64,000 nucleotides of DNA, from the NCBI GenBank assembly GCA_019449595.1, contig JAGRPL010000004.1, positions 434,001 to 498,000 on the forward strand, given 5' to 3'. The number at the start of each line of letters is the position of its first letter. Within the stretch, counting starts at the first letter, position 1. Position numbers and translations under genes: made by a program. Positions 8,026-16,588 of the stretch are shown here, piece by piece. Below the pieces are notes generated by a model. The model ran no database searches, had not been told where the DNA came from, and worked only from the letters and a program-made list of their open reading frames with translations. The DNA comes from Rhodoferax sp. (lineage in GTDB: Bacteria > Pseudomonadota > Gammaproteobacteria > Burkholderiales > Burkholderiaceae_C).

Positions 8026-8859
8026 TTGGATATTGCATTGCTGGTCAAGGCCACCGTCATGGGCATCGTCGAGGGGTTGACCGAATTCCTGCCGATTTCG
8101 AGCACCGGCCACCTGATCCTGGCAGGCTCCCTGCTAGGTTTTGACGACGACAAGGCCAAGGTGTTCGACATTGCCATCCAGACCGGCGCCATCTTTGCCG
8201 TGGTGCTGGTGTACTGGGACAAGATCCGCGCCACGCTGGCGGACCTGCCCACCGGCCGGCAGGCGCAGACGCTGGCGCTCAACGTGCTGATTGCCTTCCT
8301 GCCCGCGGTGGTGCTGGGGTTGCTGTTTGGCAAGGCCATCAAGGCGTATCTGTTCACGCCGGCGGTGGTGGCCACCACGTTCATCGTGGGGGGCTTCATT
8401 ATCCTGTGGGCCGAGAAGCGTCAGGCTGCCGGCGGCAATGCCGTGCACGTGACCGACGCCGACGACATGACCTGGAAGGACGCCCTCAAGGTGGGCCTGG
8501 CGCAGTGCCTGGCCATGATTCCGGGCACCAGCCGCAGCGGCGCCACCATCATTGGCGGCATGCTGCTGGGCCTGTCGCGCAAGGCGGCAACCGACTTCTC
8601 GTTCTACCTGGCCATTCCCACCCTGATCGGCGCCGGCGCATACAGCCTGTACAAGGAGCGCGCCCTGCTGAGCCTGGCGGACCTGCCGCTGTTTGGCGTG
8701 GGGCTGGTGGTGTCCTTCCTCAGCGCTTGGCTGTGCGTGCGCTGGCTGCTGCGCTTCATTGCCACCCACAGCTTCACCGGCTTTGCCTACTACCGCATCG
8801 CCTTTGGTGTGGTGGTGCTGGCCACGGCCTGGACCGGCGTGGTGCACTGGGTCGACTGA
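8026..8859 (+). CDS. uppP: Undecaprenyl-diphosphatase
   Basis: UppP (BacA) dephosphorylates undecaprenyl diphosphate at the inner membrane, recycling the lipid carrier for peptidoglycan and other polymers. The 277-residue protein has the two signature stretches [16 protein letters not shown] (near residues 16-31) and [10 protein letters not shown], plus about eight membrane helices. The start is a TTG at 8026, placed seven bases after AGGAG at 8015-8019. The nearby GTG at 8021 is in another frame. It stands alone between the divergent ccoG and the convergent hydrolase gene. Confidence 0.97.
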   Translation: MDIALLVKATVMGIVEGLTEFLPISSTGHLILAGSLLGFDDDKAKVFDIAIQTGAIFAVVLVYWDKIRATLADLPTGRQAQTLALNVLIAFLPAVVLGLLFGKAIKAYLFTPAVVATTFIVGGFIILWAEKRQAAGGNAVHVTDADDMTWKDALKVGLAQCLAMIPGTSRSGATIIGGMLLGLSRKAATDFSFYLAIPTLIGAGAYSLYKERALLSLADLPLFGVGLVVSFLSAWLCVRWLLRFIATHSFTGFAYYRIAFGVVVLATAWTGVVHWVD

Positions 8860-8865
8860 CCCTTT

Positions 8866-9669
8866 TCAGTGCTCCATGTTGCGCAGCGCCGTTTCGATGG
8901 CGGCTGCGGTGGCCAGGGGCTTTTCCATGGGAAAGAGGTGGCTGCCGTCGAGCATGAGCGTGCGGCCCCGGGTGATCTTCTCGGTCATGGCCATCCCCAC
9001 CTGCTTCATCTCCTGCGAGGCGCGCCCGCCGATGAAGGTGACCGGGCACTTGAGCGGGTGGCGCGCCAGCAGGCGGTCCAGGTTGTCGGGCACGGTGTTG
9101 TAGAACAGGGTTTCCACGTCGCGGTGGAAGTTGAGCACGCGCTTGCCGTCGGCTTCGTGCGTGCCGTAGGTCACATAGTCCAGCAGCACCTGGTCGTCCC
9201 ACTTGGCAAAGGCCTTCTTGTGGCGAAAGTGCTCGTAGGCCGCTTCCACCGAAGGCCAGCTCATGCGGCGCTGCCGGCTGACGGCACCGGGCGAGAGCGA
9301 GCCCATTACCTGCGTGGTCTTCATCACGCCCACGGCGGTGGAGCGCCAGCCGCCCAGGATGGGGGAGTCAATCAGCACCACGCCGCGCGCCAGCTCGGGC
9401 TGGCGCACCGCGGCCATCAGGCTCAGGAAACCACCCAGCGAATGGCCGACCAGCCAGACCGGCGCGCCGGCCTTCTCGACCTCGCCCTGCGCGAAGTCGA
9501 TGAGTTGCTGCACCACCTGGGGCCAGTTGTTGCTGACGGGGTAGCGCGGGTCATGGCCGTATTGCTCAATGGCCTTGACGGTGTAGCCACGCGCGCGCAG
9601 GCTCTTGAACAGCACCTTGTAGGTGCTGGCGGGAAAGCTGTTGGCGTGGGAGAAAACGATGGTGGACAT
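8866..9669 (-). CDS. Alpha/beta hydrolase, substrate unknown
   Basis: The 267-residue protein has the alpha/beta hydrolase nucleophile elbow GHSLGG with Ser77, an N-terminal strand FSHANSFPAS that would form the oxyanion region, LIDSPILGGW after the core, and a C-terminal GSHLFPME holding the likely catalytic His. No signal peptide is visible, so it is probably cytoplasmic. It is the last gene of a minus-strand run mutS - Anbu homologue - hydrolase, 23 bases after the Anbu stop. The substrate cannot be told from sequence. Confidence 0.85.
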   Translation of the reverse strand: MSTIVFSHANSFPASTYKVLFKSLRARGYTVKAIEQYGHDPRYPVSNNWPQVVQQLIDFAQGEVEKAGAPVWLVGHSLGGFLSLMAAVRQPELARGVVLIDSPILGGWRSTAVGVMKTTQVMGSLSPGAVSRQRRMSWPSVEAAYEHFRHKKAFAKWDDQVLLDYVTYGTHEADGKRVLNFHRDVETLFYNTVPDNLDRLLARHPLKCPVTFIGGRASQEMKQVGMAMTEKITRGRTLMLDGSHLFPMEKPLATAAAIETALRNMEH

Positions 9670-9692
9670 GGGGGCGGCAAGTCTGACGGGCG

Positions 9693-10520
9693 TCAGATCA
9701 GTTTTTCTTCAGGGGTCGTGATTTTCTTCAGGGGCAGGCTGCGCGCCGAGGGCACGCGCAGCGGCACCTCGGTCGGGCCGCCGTTCCACTGGGGGTCTTC
9801 AATGCTGTCGAACACCTCGCGCAGCTTCTGCCCCCAGCTGCCGTGCAGCATGCGGAAGTAGGGGTTGTTCTCGTCGATGCAGACAATCTTGTCGGTGCGG
9901 AACTGGTTGGCCTCGTACACCACCATGTCCAGCGGCAGCCCCACCGACAGGTTGGACTTGAGCGTGGAGTCCATGGACACCAGCGCGCACTTGGCAGCTT
10001 CGTCCAGCGGCGTGGCCGGGGTGATGACGCGGTCCAGCACGGGCTTGCCGTACTTGGATTCACCGACCTGGAAATAGGGCGTCTCCAGCGTGGCCTCGAT
10101 GAAGTTGCCGGCCGAATACACCTGGAACAGGCGCATGCCTTCGCCCTGGATCTGGCCGCCGAAGATGAGCGACACATTGAAGTCCACACCGGCCTGCTTG
10201 AGCGAGACGGCGTCGCGCTCGTACACCTTGCGGATGGCCGAGCCCAGCACGCGGGCGGCGTCGAACATGCTCTTGGCGTTCCAGATGGTGATGCCTTCGT
10301 CGGTCTCGTGGTCCTTGAGCTTTTCCACCTGAAGGATCTCGCGCACTGATTGAGTGATGCTCAGGTTGCCGGCCGACAGCAGCACCATGAAGCGCTCGCC
10401 CGGCTTCTCGTAGACGATCATCTTGCGGAAGGTGCTGATCTGGTCCAGCCCGGCGTTGGTGCGGGAGTCGGAGAGAAAAACCAGGCCGGCGTTGAGTTTG
10501 ATGGCGACGCAGTAGGTCAT
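9693..10520 (-). CDS. Anbu-type proteasome-like peptidase
   Basis: The protein belongs to the Ntn-hydrolase proteasome/HslV superfamily. Its start, MTYCVAIKLNAGLVFLSDSR followed by TNAG...ISTFRKM, is typical of Anbu (ancestral beta subunit). After Met removal the residues expected for catalysis fall in place: Thr1, Asp17 and Lys32. This decides the start at 10520 rather than the in-frame ATG at 10541, since the Thr must become N-terminal. Anbu proteins assemble into rings, and their substrates are unknown. In other bacteria they often neighbour an ATP-grasp, an alpha-E and a transglutaminase-like gene. None is here; the neighbours are mutS and a hydrolase. Confidence 0.88.
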   Translation of the reverse strand: MTYCVAIKLNAGLVFLSDSRTNAGLDQISTFRKMIVYEKPGERFMVLLSAGNLSITQSVREILQVEKLKDHETDEGITIWNAKSMFDAARVLGSAIRKVYERDAVSLKQAGVDFNVSLIFGGQIQGEGMRLFQVYSAGNFIEATLETPYFQVGESKYGKPVLDRVITPATPLDEAAKCALVSMDSTLKSNLSVGLPLDMVVYEANQFRTDKIVCIDENNPYFRMLHGSWGQKLREVFDSIEDPQWNGGPTEVPLRVPSARSLPLKKITTPEEKLI

Positions 10521-10578
10521 TTTCGGATGGTCCGGGTGCAAAGGGGAGAGTGTAGGGCAGGGCGTACGCCGAAGGGCG

Positions 10579-13218
10579 CTACGCCCTGGTGCCCAGCGCC
10601 TTCAGCTGGTACAGCGCCTCCAGCGCCTCACGTGGGCTCAGACTGTCAGGGTTTATGGCTGCAAGCGCCGTATCCACTGCGCTGACAGCTATTGTTTCTG
10701 TAGCGGGTGGCGCGGCAAAGAGGTCCACCTGCGGGCGGCTCTGGGTGGCTTGCGACTCCAGCGCGTCCAGCGCATGGCGGGCCTGGTTGAGCACGGCCGC
10801 CGGCATGCCCGCCAGCCGGGCGACCTGGATGCCGTAGCTCTTGCTGGCCGGGCCGCTCTGGATTTCGTGCAGGAAGACGATGTCGCGGCCCGACTCGGTG
10901 GCACTGACGTGCACGTTGAGCGCCTGGTGGTGCGTGGCGGGGAACTCGGTCAGCTCGAAGTAGTGCGTGGCAAACAGAGTGAAGGCCTGGGTCTTGTCAT
11001 GCAGCTGCGTGGCAATCGCGCTGGCCAGGGCCAGGCCGTCAAAGGTGCTGGTGCCGCGACCGATCTCGTCCATCAGCACCAGGCTGTGCGGCGTGGCGGC
11101 GTGCAGGATCTGCGCTGCCTCGGTCATCTCCAGCATGAAGGTGGACTGGGCGTTGGCCAGGTCGTCGGCCGCGCCAATGCGGGTGTGGATGGCGTCTATG
11201 GGCCCCAGGCGGCAGGCGCTGGCCGGCACATAGCTGCCGATGGAGGCCAGCAGCACGATCAGCGCCACTTGGCGCATGTAGGTCGATTTGCCGCCCATGT
11301 TGGGGCCGGTGATGATCTGCAGGCGCTGCCGGGGCCCCATGTGGGTGTCGTTGGCGATGAAATTGCCACTGGAGAGCTCCGCCAGCCGCGCCTGCACCAC
11401 GGGGTGGCGCCCGGCGGTGATGGCGATGCAGGGCTCCACCACGAACTGCGGCGCGCACCAGTCCAGCGTGAGCGAGCGCTCGGCCAGTGCGCACAGCGCG
11501 TCCAGCGCAGCCAGCGCGCGCGCCGTGCGGGTCAGCATGGGAATGAAGGCCTGCAGCCGGTCCAGCACCTGCTCGAACAGCCACTTCTCGCGGGCCAGGC
11601 CGCGCTCCTGCGCGGACAGGGCCTTGTCTTCAAAGGCCTTGAGCTCGGGGGTGATGAAGCGCTCGGCGTTCTTCAGCGTCTGGCGGCGGCGGTAATCTTC
11701 GGGCACCTTGTCCAGCTGGCCCTGGCTGACCTCGATGTAGAAACCGTGCACCCGGTTGAACTGCACCCGCAGGTTGGCAATGCCGGTGCGGGCCTTTTCG
11801 CGCCCTTCGAGTTCGAGCAGGAAGCTGTCGCAGTTGGTCTGGATGGCGCGCAGCTCGTCGAGCTCGGCGTCAAAGCCGCTGGCAATGACGCCACCGTCGC
11901 GCACCAGGGCGGCCGGCTCGGGGGCTATGGCTTGCTGCAGTAGGGCGGCGCACTCTGCGGGTGGGTGCAGGTCTTCGGAAATGGCAGCCAGATAGCCTTC
12001 AAGACCTCTCAGATGCTGCGTGATCTGCTCTGTTTTCTGTAGCGTGTTCAGCAGGGCAACCAGCTCGCGCGGACGCACCTGGCGCAGGGCGGTGCGGGCG
12101 GTGATGCGCTCCATGTCGGCGCTGCCCTTGAGCTGGCCGCGCAGGATCTGCCACAGCGCCGGGCGCAGCGTGGCAATGGCGTCCAGCCGTTGCTGGGCCT
12201 GGCTGCGGTCGCGCCGGGGCTCCAGCAGCCAGCTCTTGAACAGGCGGCTGCCCATGCCGGTCATGCAGGTGTCCAGCAGCGAGAACAGGGTGGGCGCGTC
12301 TTCGCCGCGCAGGGTCTGCACCAGCTCCAGGTTGCGCCGGGTGGTGGGCGGCAGGGCTATCAGTTCGCCGTCGCGCTGCACCTGCACGGTGCGGATGTGG
12401 CTCAGGGTGCGGCCCTGGGTGTGTTCGGCATAGCCCAGCAGGGCGGCGCAGGCCGCATGCGCCTGGGGCAGGTCCTGTGCGTTCCAGCCGGCCAAGCTGG
12501 CGGCCTGCAGCACGTCGAGCAGCTTGCGCTGGCCCAGGGCGCTGTCAAACTGCCATTCGGGGCGGGCCGTCAGGTACACAGCGCTGCCCCGGCGCAGGCG
12601 CTTGAGGCGGTCCTCGAAAGCCTGGGTGACACCGGTGCTGTAGGCCAGCTCGCTGGGTGCCACGCGGGCCACCCACTCGGGCACCTCGTCGGGGGCGCAT
12701 TCGGCCAAGTGCACCACGCCCTGGGTGACGCTGAGCCAAGCCAGGCCGCAGCGGTTGCGCGGGCCCTGGTGCACGGCCATGAGGATGGATTCGGTTTTCT
12801 CGCTCAGCAGTTCGGTGTCGGTCAGGGTACCGGGGGTGACCACGCGCATCACCTTGCGCTCTACCGGGCCCTTGCCGGTGACCTCGCCCACCTGCTCGCA
12901 GATGGCCACCGACTCGCCTTGGCGGATCAGCTTGGCCAGGTACCCCTCCATGGCGTGAAAGGGCACGCCGGCCATGGAGATGGGCTGGCCGGCCGACTGG
13001 CCGCGGGTGGTGAGGGTGATGTCGAGCAGGCGCGCGGCCTTCTCGGCGTCGGCGTAGAACATCTCGTAGAAGTCGCCCATGCGGTAGAAGAGCAGGGTGT
13101 CGGGGTACTCGGCCTTGAGGGCCAGGTACTGGGCCATCATGGGCGTGTGGGCGGCCAACGGCGTGTCCTCGCTCGGCGCCTGGTTTTTATCTTTTGAAAT
13201 CAAGGACTTGGATGTCAT
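10579..13218 (-). CDS. mutS: DNA mismatch repair protein MutS
   Basis: MutS recognises mismatched bases and starts methyl-independent or methyl-directed repair with MutL. The 879 residues show the mismatch-binding N-terminus ([20 protein letters not shown], then MGDFYEMFY with the conserved Phe), a Walker [14 protein letters not shown], and the Walker B region [12 protein letters not shown]. The start at 13218 gives [10 protein letters not shown]; an upstream ATG at 13272 adds Pro-rich residues. Near the C-terminus, residues [18 protein letters not shown] are encoded by a copy of the dispersed family repeat, so a repeat has become a linker before the dimerisation tail. The Anbu gene follows 58 bases downstream. 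Confidence 0.97.
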   Translation of the reverse strand: MTSKSLISKDKNQAPSEDTPLAAHTPMMAQYLALKAEYPDTLLFYRMGDFYEMFYADAEKAARLLDITLTTRGQSAGQPISMAGVPFHAMEGYLAKLIRQGESVAICEQVGEVTGKGPVERKVMRVVTPGTLTDTELLSEKTESILMAVHQGPRNRCGLAWLSVTQGVVHLAECAPDEVPEWVARVAPSELAYSTGVTQAFEDRLKRLRRGSAVYLTARPEWQFDSALGQRKLLDVLQAASLAGWNAQDLPQAHAACAALLGYAEHTQGRTLSHIRTVQVQRDGELIALPPTTRRNLELVQTLRGEDAPTLFSLLDTCMTGMGSRLFKSWLLEPRRDRSQAQQRLDAIATLRPALWQILRGQLKGSADMERITARTALRQVRPRELVALLNTLQKTEQITQHLRGLEGYLAAISEDLHPPAECAALLQQAIAPEPAALVRDGGVIASGFDAELDELRAIQTNCDSFLLELEGREKARTGIANLRVQFNRVHGFYIEVSQGQLDKVPEDYRRRQTLKNAERFITPELKAFEDKALSAQERGLAREKWLFEQVLDRLQAFIPMLTRTARALAALDALCALAERSLTLDWCAPQFVVEPCIAITAGRHPVVQARLAELSSGNFIANDTHMGPRQRLQIITGPNMGGKSTYMRQVALIVLLASIGSYVPASACRLGPIDAIHTRIGAADDLANAQSTFMLEMTEAAQILHAATPHSLVLMDEIGRGTSTFDGLALASAIATQLHDKTQAFTLFATHYFELTEFPATHHQALNVHVSATESGRDIVFLHEIQSGPASKSYGIQVARLAGMPAAVLNQARHALDALESQATQSRPQVDLFAAPPATETIAVSAVDTALAAINPDSLSPREALEALYQLKALGTRA
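10652..10704. repeat. Dispersed repeat copy inside mutS
   Basis: The stretch contains ATGGCTGCAAGCGC and GCGCTGACAGCTATTG, with AGCGC/GCGCT able to pair. It resembles the hairpin repeats elsewhere in the window, and it is read in frame as part of MutS. It is an imperfect copy of the 17-base core. Confidence 0.55.
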
Positions 13219-13392
13219 GTAAAAGCCGCCCCTAGGGTCTTCAGCGGGTTTGGGTGCCGCAGGGAAATGCAAGGGCCATTGTCCCGCACCGGTCGATCTG
13301 CCGATAAAGGACCGATTATCAGGCGCGAATGCAGGCGAAACGGGAGCTGCTGAAGCAGTTTTGCCGCTCCCTGCATTGGGGGGCGTTGGTGG

Positions 13393-14007
13393 TCACTTCT
13401 CCCGCGGTTGGGTCAAGCACAGGTGGGTTTCGGTGCGTTCGAGCGTGCCCTGTTTCTCCATCGAATAGATGCAGCGATACAACGCTTCGTGGGTAACGCC
13501 AAGCTCGGATGCCAGCGATTTGATCCCGGTGCCGATGGGAAAACGACCATCGGCCCCTTCGCTTTCCAGAAGATGGACGAAACGGTCCTGCACCCTGGTG
13601 AGGGAAAGCCTCTCGCATTGCAGCCGCAGACGTTTGACCTCCTTGTTGAGCATGGCAATCCAGCGCCCGGCGAAGCTTGAATCGCCATCGAGTGCATCGC
13701 GGATATCACCGATGGGAATTTGGACGATCCTGGAGTGGGCGACCACCTGCCCCTGGCAGTGGTACTTTGAAGACTTCAGGCTTGCCTCTCCGACGAACCC
13801 CCTGCGTGTACGCTGCAGGATGACGGCAGAGCCCTGCAGTCCTGGGCGTTCCAAGACCACTTCGCCATTGACCACGAAAAACATGTGCTTTGGGCTGTCG
13901 CCAGCCTTGAACAGGCAGGTTCCTTTGGTGAGCGCCGCTTCCTCGCAGGACGCAAGCAAACTCTTTGGCAGCAGTTCGTGAAGCTCTTGGACGGCGTCTG
14001 CACACAT
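13393..14007 (-). CDS. Crp/Fnr-family transcriptional regulator
   Basis: The 204-residue protein has an N-terminal cyclic-nucleotide-binding-like barrel (GTCLFKAGDSPKHMFFVVNG, then GFVGEASL), a dimerisation helix and a C-terminal winged helix. The recognition helix reads VTHEALYRCIYSME, which keeps the Glu and Arg that contact TGA half sites in Crp and Fnr. The Fnr pattern of four cluster cysteines is not present, so oxygen sensing through a [4Fe-4S] cluster is unlikely; the effector is unknown. It is divergent from the DUF4395 gene with two Fnr-like palindromes between them, which suggests autoregulation and control of that gene. Confidence 0.9.
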   Translation of the reverse strand: MCADAVQELHELLPKSLLASCEEAALTKGTCLFKAGDSPKHMFFVVNGEVVLERPGLQGSAVILQRTRRGFVGEASLKSSKYHCQGQVVAHSRIVQIPIGDIRDALDGDSSFAGRWIAMLNKEVKRLRLQCERLSLTRVQDRFVHLLESEGADGRFPIGTGIKSLASELGVTHEALYRCIYSMEKQGTLERTETHLCLTQPREK

Positions 14008-14025
14008 GGGTAAATTCTACTTGAT

Positions 14026-14053
14026 ATGATTTTAATCATATGATATTTATCAT
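14026..14053. promoter_or_regulatory. Two tandem TGAT-N4-ATCA operators
   Basis: ATGATTTTAATCAT (14026-14039) and ATGATATTTATCAT (14040-14053) are two adjacent perfect palindromes with the Fnr/Crp-type layout TGAT-N4-ATCA, offset by 14 bases. They lie 19-46 bases before the regulator start and 40-67 bases before the DUF4395 start. Confidence 0.7.
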
Positions 14054-14092
14054 TTGCACGCAATACTTGCGCATCAGCCCAGCGAGGTAGCC

Positions 14093-14851
14093 GTGACCCA
14101 ATCCATTCTTCAGTTCGGTGAAGTGCGACCCGAATTTCAAATACCTGTCCTCAACGAGCGGGCTGTGCGCGCAGCTGCGGGAATATTGTTTTTCCCGGCG
14201 CTGATCTGCTTCATGAATGCATGGCTCACCGGCAACTTCCAGCCCACACGGGTGTTTGTGGTCAGCTTCCTGATCGAGTTCACCATCCGCATTTTTGTGA
14301 ATCCGCGTTTTGCGCCGGTCATGATTCTGGGGCAGTGGATAGTGCGCAAGCAGCCGCCGGAATGGAGCGGTGCTCCGCAAAAGCGGTTCGCATGGGCCAT
14401 CGGCTTCGTGCTGGCGGCCACTATGTTTTACCTGGTGGTGCTCAACCATGTCATCGGGCCCATCAACCTGATCGTGTGCTCGATGTGCCTGATTTTGCTT
14501 TTCTTCGAAACAGCATTCGGCATCTGCATTGGCTGCAAGCTTTACAACCTGTTCAATGCAGAAAAAGCGCAGCTGTGTCCGGGTGGGGTGTGCGACATGC
14601 CCGCAGAGCAGGCTTCGTCTACTTCTCTTGCTCAGATGGCCATCGTCATCGCGTTTGCCGTTGCGGTCGGCACCATCGCCCAGTGGGTTTACAGCACGGC
14701 GCCCAAGGGGACTGCCGAGTTGGAGGCACCCGTTGCCGCCCCATCAGCAGCGCCCATTGATCCCGCAGAAGCGCAGCGCTGCAAAGTCCCGGATTTTGCC
14801 AAGGCGCTGGGCCACGAAGAAAAGTGGAAGCTTCACAACAACTGCAAGTGA
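14093..14851 (+). CDS. DUF4395-containing inner-membrane protein
   Basis: The 252-residue protein has about four membrane helices and the DUF4395 features VNPRFAPVMILGQW and FGICIGCKLYNLF, plus cysteine pairs CSMC and CPGGVC. DUF4395 proteins often sit near sulfur-transfer or thioredoxin-like genes, and the conserved cysteines suggest redox or sulfur chemistry. That is inference. A fifth hydrophobic segment and a soluble tail ending in KWKLHNNCK follow. The GTG at 14093 was chosen because GAGG sits five bases before it; the upstream TTG at 14054 would overlap the operator. The 190 bases after the stop hold nothing I recognise. Confidence 0.8.
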   Translation: MTQSILQFGEVRPEFQIPVLNERAVRAAAGILFFPALICFMNAWLTGNFQPTRVFVVSFLIEFTIRIFVNPRFAPVMILGQWIVRKQPPEWSGAPQKRFAWAIGFVLAATMFYLVVLNHVIGPINLIVCSMCLILLFFETAFGICIGCKLYNLFNAEKAQLCPGGVCDMPAEQASSTSLAQMAIVIAFAVAVGTIAQWVYSTAPKGTAELEAPVAAPSAAPIDPAEAQRCKVPDFAKALGHEEKWKLHNNCK

Positions 14852-15040
14852 AATCTTTTCGCGGCAATCCCTCGCGGTGCCCATCAATCGCGTTTCTGCT
14901 GAACGGATGGGCTGGTGCCAATGGCGTGACTAGCCGGTAACGTCGTCCAGTGGCTTGCGAAATCGCAAGGGGTGTGCGAGAAGCCCGTCTAGCATTCCCC
15001 TGTGCTGCTGTGTCTGCACGGTTTTGGAGGGGAGGGGTTA

Positions 15041-16513
15041 ATGACCCGTAAGACGTTGGTCCTGTCCCTGGTGGGTGTGGGCCTGGTGGCGGTGGCGGCC
15101 GTCGGTTTCCTGCCACGGGGGTGGTTGTCTGGCCGTGACGTATCCGATCCGGGTGCGGGCTACACGGTTGCGCCAGTGCCCATTGCGCCGTTGCCGGCAG
15201 GGGCCGCACCCAATTTTCGGGCCGTCGTGCAGCAGTCGGCCCCGGCCGTGGTGGGCATTTCCGTGACCGGACAACCCCTGGGGGTGTCCGATGGGGGCAC
15301 GCTCGATCTGGGGGACCCTTTCTATCTCTTTTACCGCGGCATCCCCGAGTTCCAGGCCCGCACGCCGGGGCTGCGGGTGCCGGTGCAGTTTCGTAGCCAG
15401 GGTTCGGGGTTCATCATCAGCGCCGATGGGCTGGTGCTGACCAATGCGCACCTGGTGCGCGACGCCCAGCAGGCCACCGTGCGCCTGGGGGACCGGCGTG
15501 AGTACCGGGCCCAGGTACTGGGGGTGGACACCGTGAGCGATGTGGCGGTGTTGCGCATGAATGCCGGGAACCTGCCCGTGGTGCGCCTGGGGGATGCCGA
15601 GCAGGCGCAGGTGGGCGACCCCGTCCTGGCCATGGGGGCGCCGTTGGGCTTCGATCCGGCGGTGTCGCAGGGCATCGTCAGCGCCAGGGGGCGCTCGCTG
15701 CCCGGTGACTCGGCGGTGCCCTTCATCCAGACCGATGCGGTGGTGCCGCCTGGCAGTTCGGGGGGGCCGCTGCTCGATGGCAGCGGCGCCGTGGTGGGCC
15801 TCAATGCCCAGATTTACCCGCAGTCGGGTGCGTACCAGGGGGCGTCGTTTGCCATTCCGATTCAGGTGGCGCTGAAGGTCCGGGACCAGATCCTTGCCAG
15901 CGGCCGCGTGTCCCACGCCTGGCTGGGCGCCCGGGTGCAGGACCTGAGCCCGGCGCTGGCGCAGGCGCGTGGCCTGGACCTGCCCGATGGCGCGCTGGTC
16001 ACGTCCGTGGTGCCCGGCAGCGCGGCGGCACATGCCGGGCTCAAGGCCGGTGACGTGGTGACGCACGCCAATGGCGAGGCGCTGGTCCGCTCCGGGGACC
16101 TGAGCAGCCGGATCAGCCGTGCCGCACCGGGTGATGTCCTGCTGTTCAAGATCTGGCGCGACCGCCGCATGCTGGAGTTCCCGGCCACGCTGGGGCGCCT
16201 GGAGGAGGGCGTGCGCGCCCGGGCTTCGCGCGAGGCCGGCCCGTCGTCCGGGCCGCTGGGCTTGGCCCTGCGCCCGTTGACGCGCGACGAGCAGGCCATT
16301 GCCCATGTGCAGGGCGGTCTTCTGGTGCAGCGTGTTGCCGGGGCGGAGGCCTGGGCTGGCCTGGTGCCGGGTGACGTGCTGCTGACCCTCAACGGGGCGC
16401 CGCTGAAGTCGGTCGACCAGGTTGTTGGCGGAATCGGCAAGAAGGCCGGTGCGGCGGTGTTGCTAATCCAGCGCAGCGGCGAGCGCATGTTTGTGTCGCT
16501 GGAGCCGGGCTGA
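15041..16513 (+). CDS. HtrA/Deg-type periplasmic serine protease with two PDZ domains
   Basis: The 490-residue protein begins with a signal anchor (MTRKTLVLSLVGVGLVAVAA). A trypsin-like domain follows with the triad His137 (LTNAHLV), Asp167 (VSDVAVL) and Ser240 (PPGSSGGPLL). Two PDZ domains come after, near residues 290-385 and 395-485. Such proteases degrade or refold damaged envelope proteins. The active site reads GSSGGP where most Deg proteins have GNSGGA. A clear GGAGGGGAGGGG lies before the ATG at 15041. It is not next to rpoE or mucAB genes as MucD often is, so its regulation is open. Confidence 0.92.
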   Translation: MTRKTLVLSLVGVGLVAVAAVGFLPRGWLSGRDVSDPGAGYTVAPVPIAPLPAGAAPNFRAVVQQSAPAVVGISVTGQPLGVSDGGTLDLGDPFYLFYRGIPEFQARTPGLRVPVQFRSQGSGFIISADGLVLTNAHLVRDAQQATVRLGDRREYRAQVLGVDTVSDVAVLRMNAGNLPVVRLGDAEQAQVGDPVLAMGAPLGFDPAVSQGIVSARGRSLPGDSAVPFIQTDAVVPPGSSGGPLLDGSGAVVGLNAQIYPQSGAYQGASFAIPIQVALKVRDQILASGRVSHAWLGARVQDLSPALAQARGLDLPDGALVTSVVPGSAAAHAGLKAGDVVTHANGEALVRSGDLSSRISRAAPGDVLLFKIWRDRRMLEFPATLGRLEEGVRARASREAGPSSGPLGLALRPLTRDEQAIAHVQGGLLVQRVAGAEAWAGLVPGDVLLTLNGAPLKSVDQVVGGIGKKAGAAVLLIQRSGERMFVSLEPG

Positions 16514-16588
16514 GGGGGCAGCGGCCAGCCCCCGCCGAGGCCGGGCTGGAAAAAGCTTGATCCATGATCACTACAAGGGTAGCCACTA

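Noticed and set aside
13320-13385. Terminator between the Crp/Fnr gene and mutS
   Set aside because: Inverted repeats (AATGCAGG/CCTGCATT and an inner stem) exist, but several foldings compete and no T-run follows on the minus strand.
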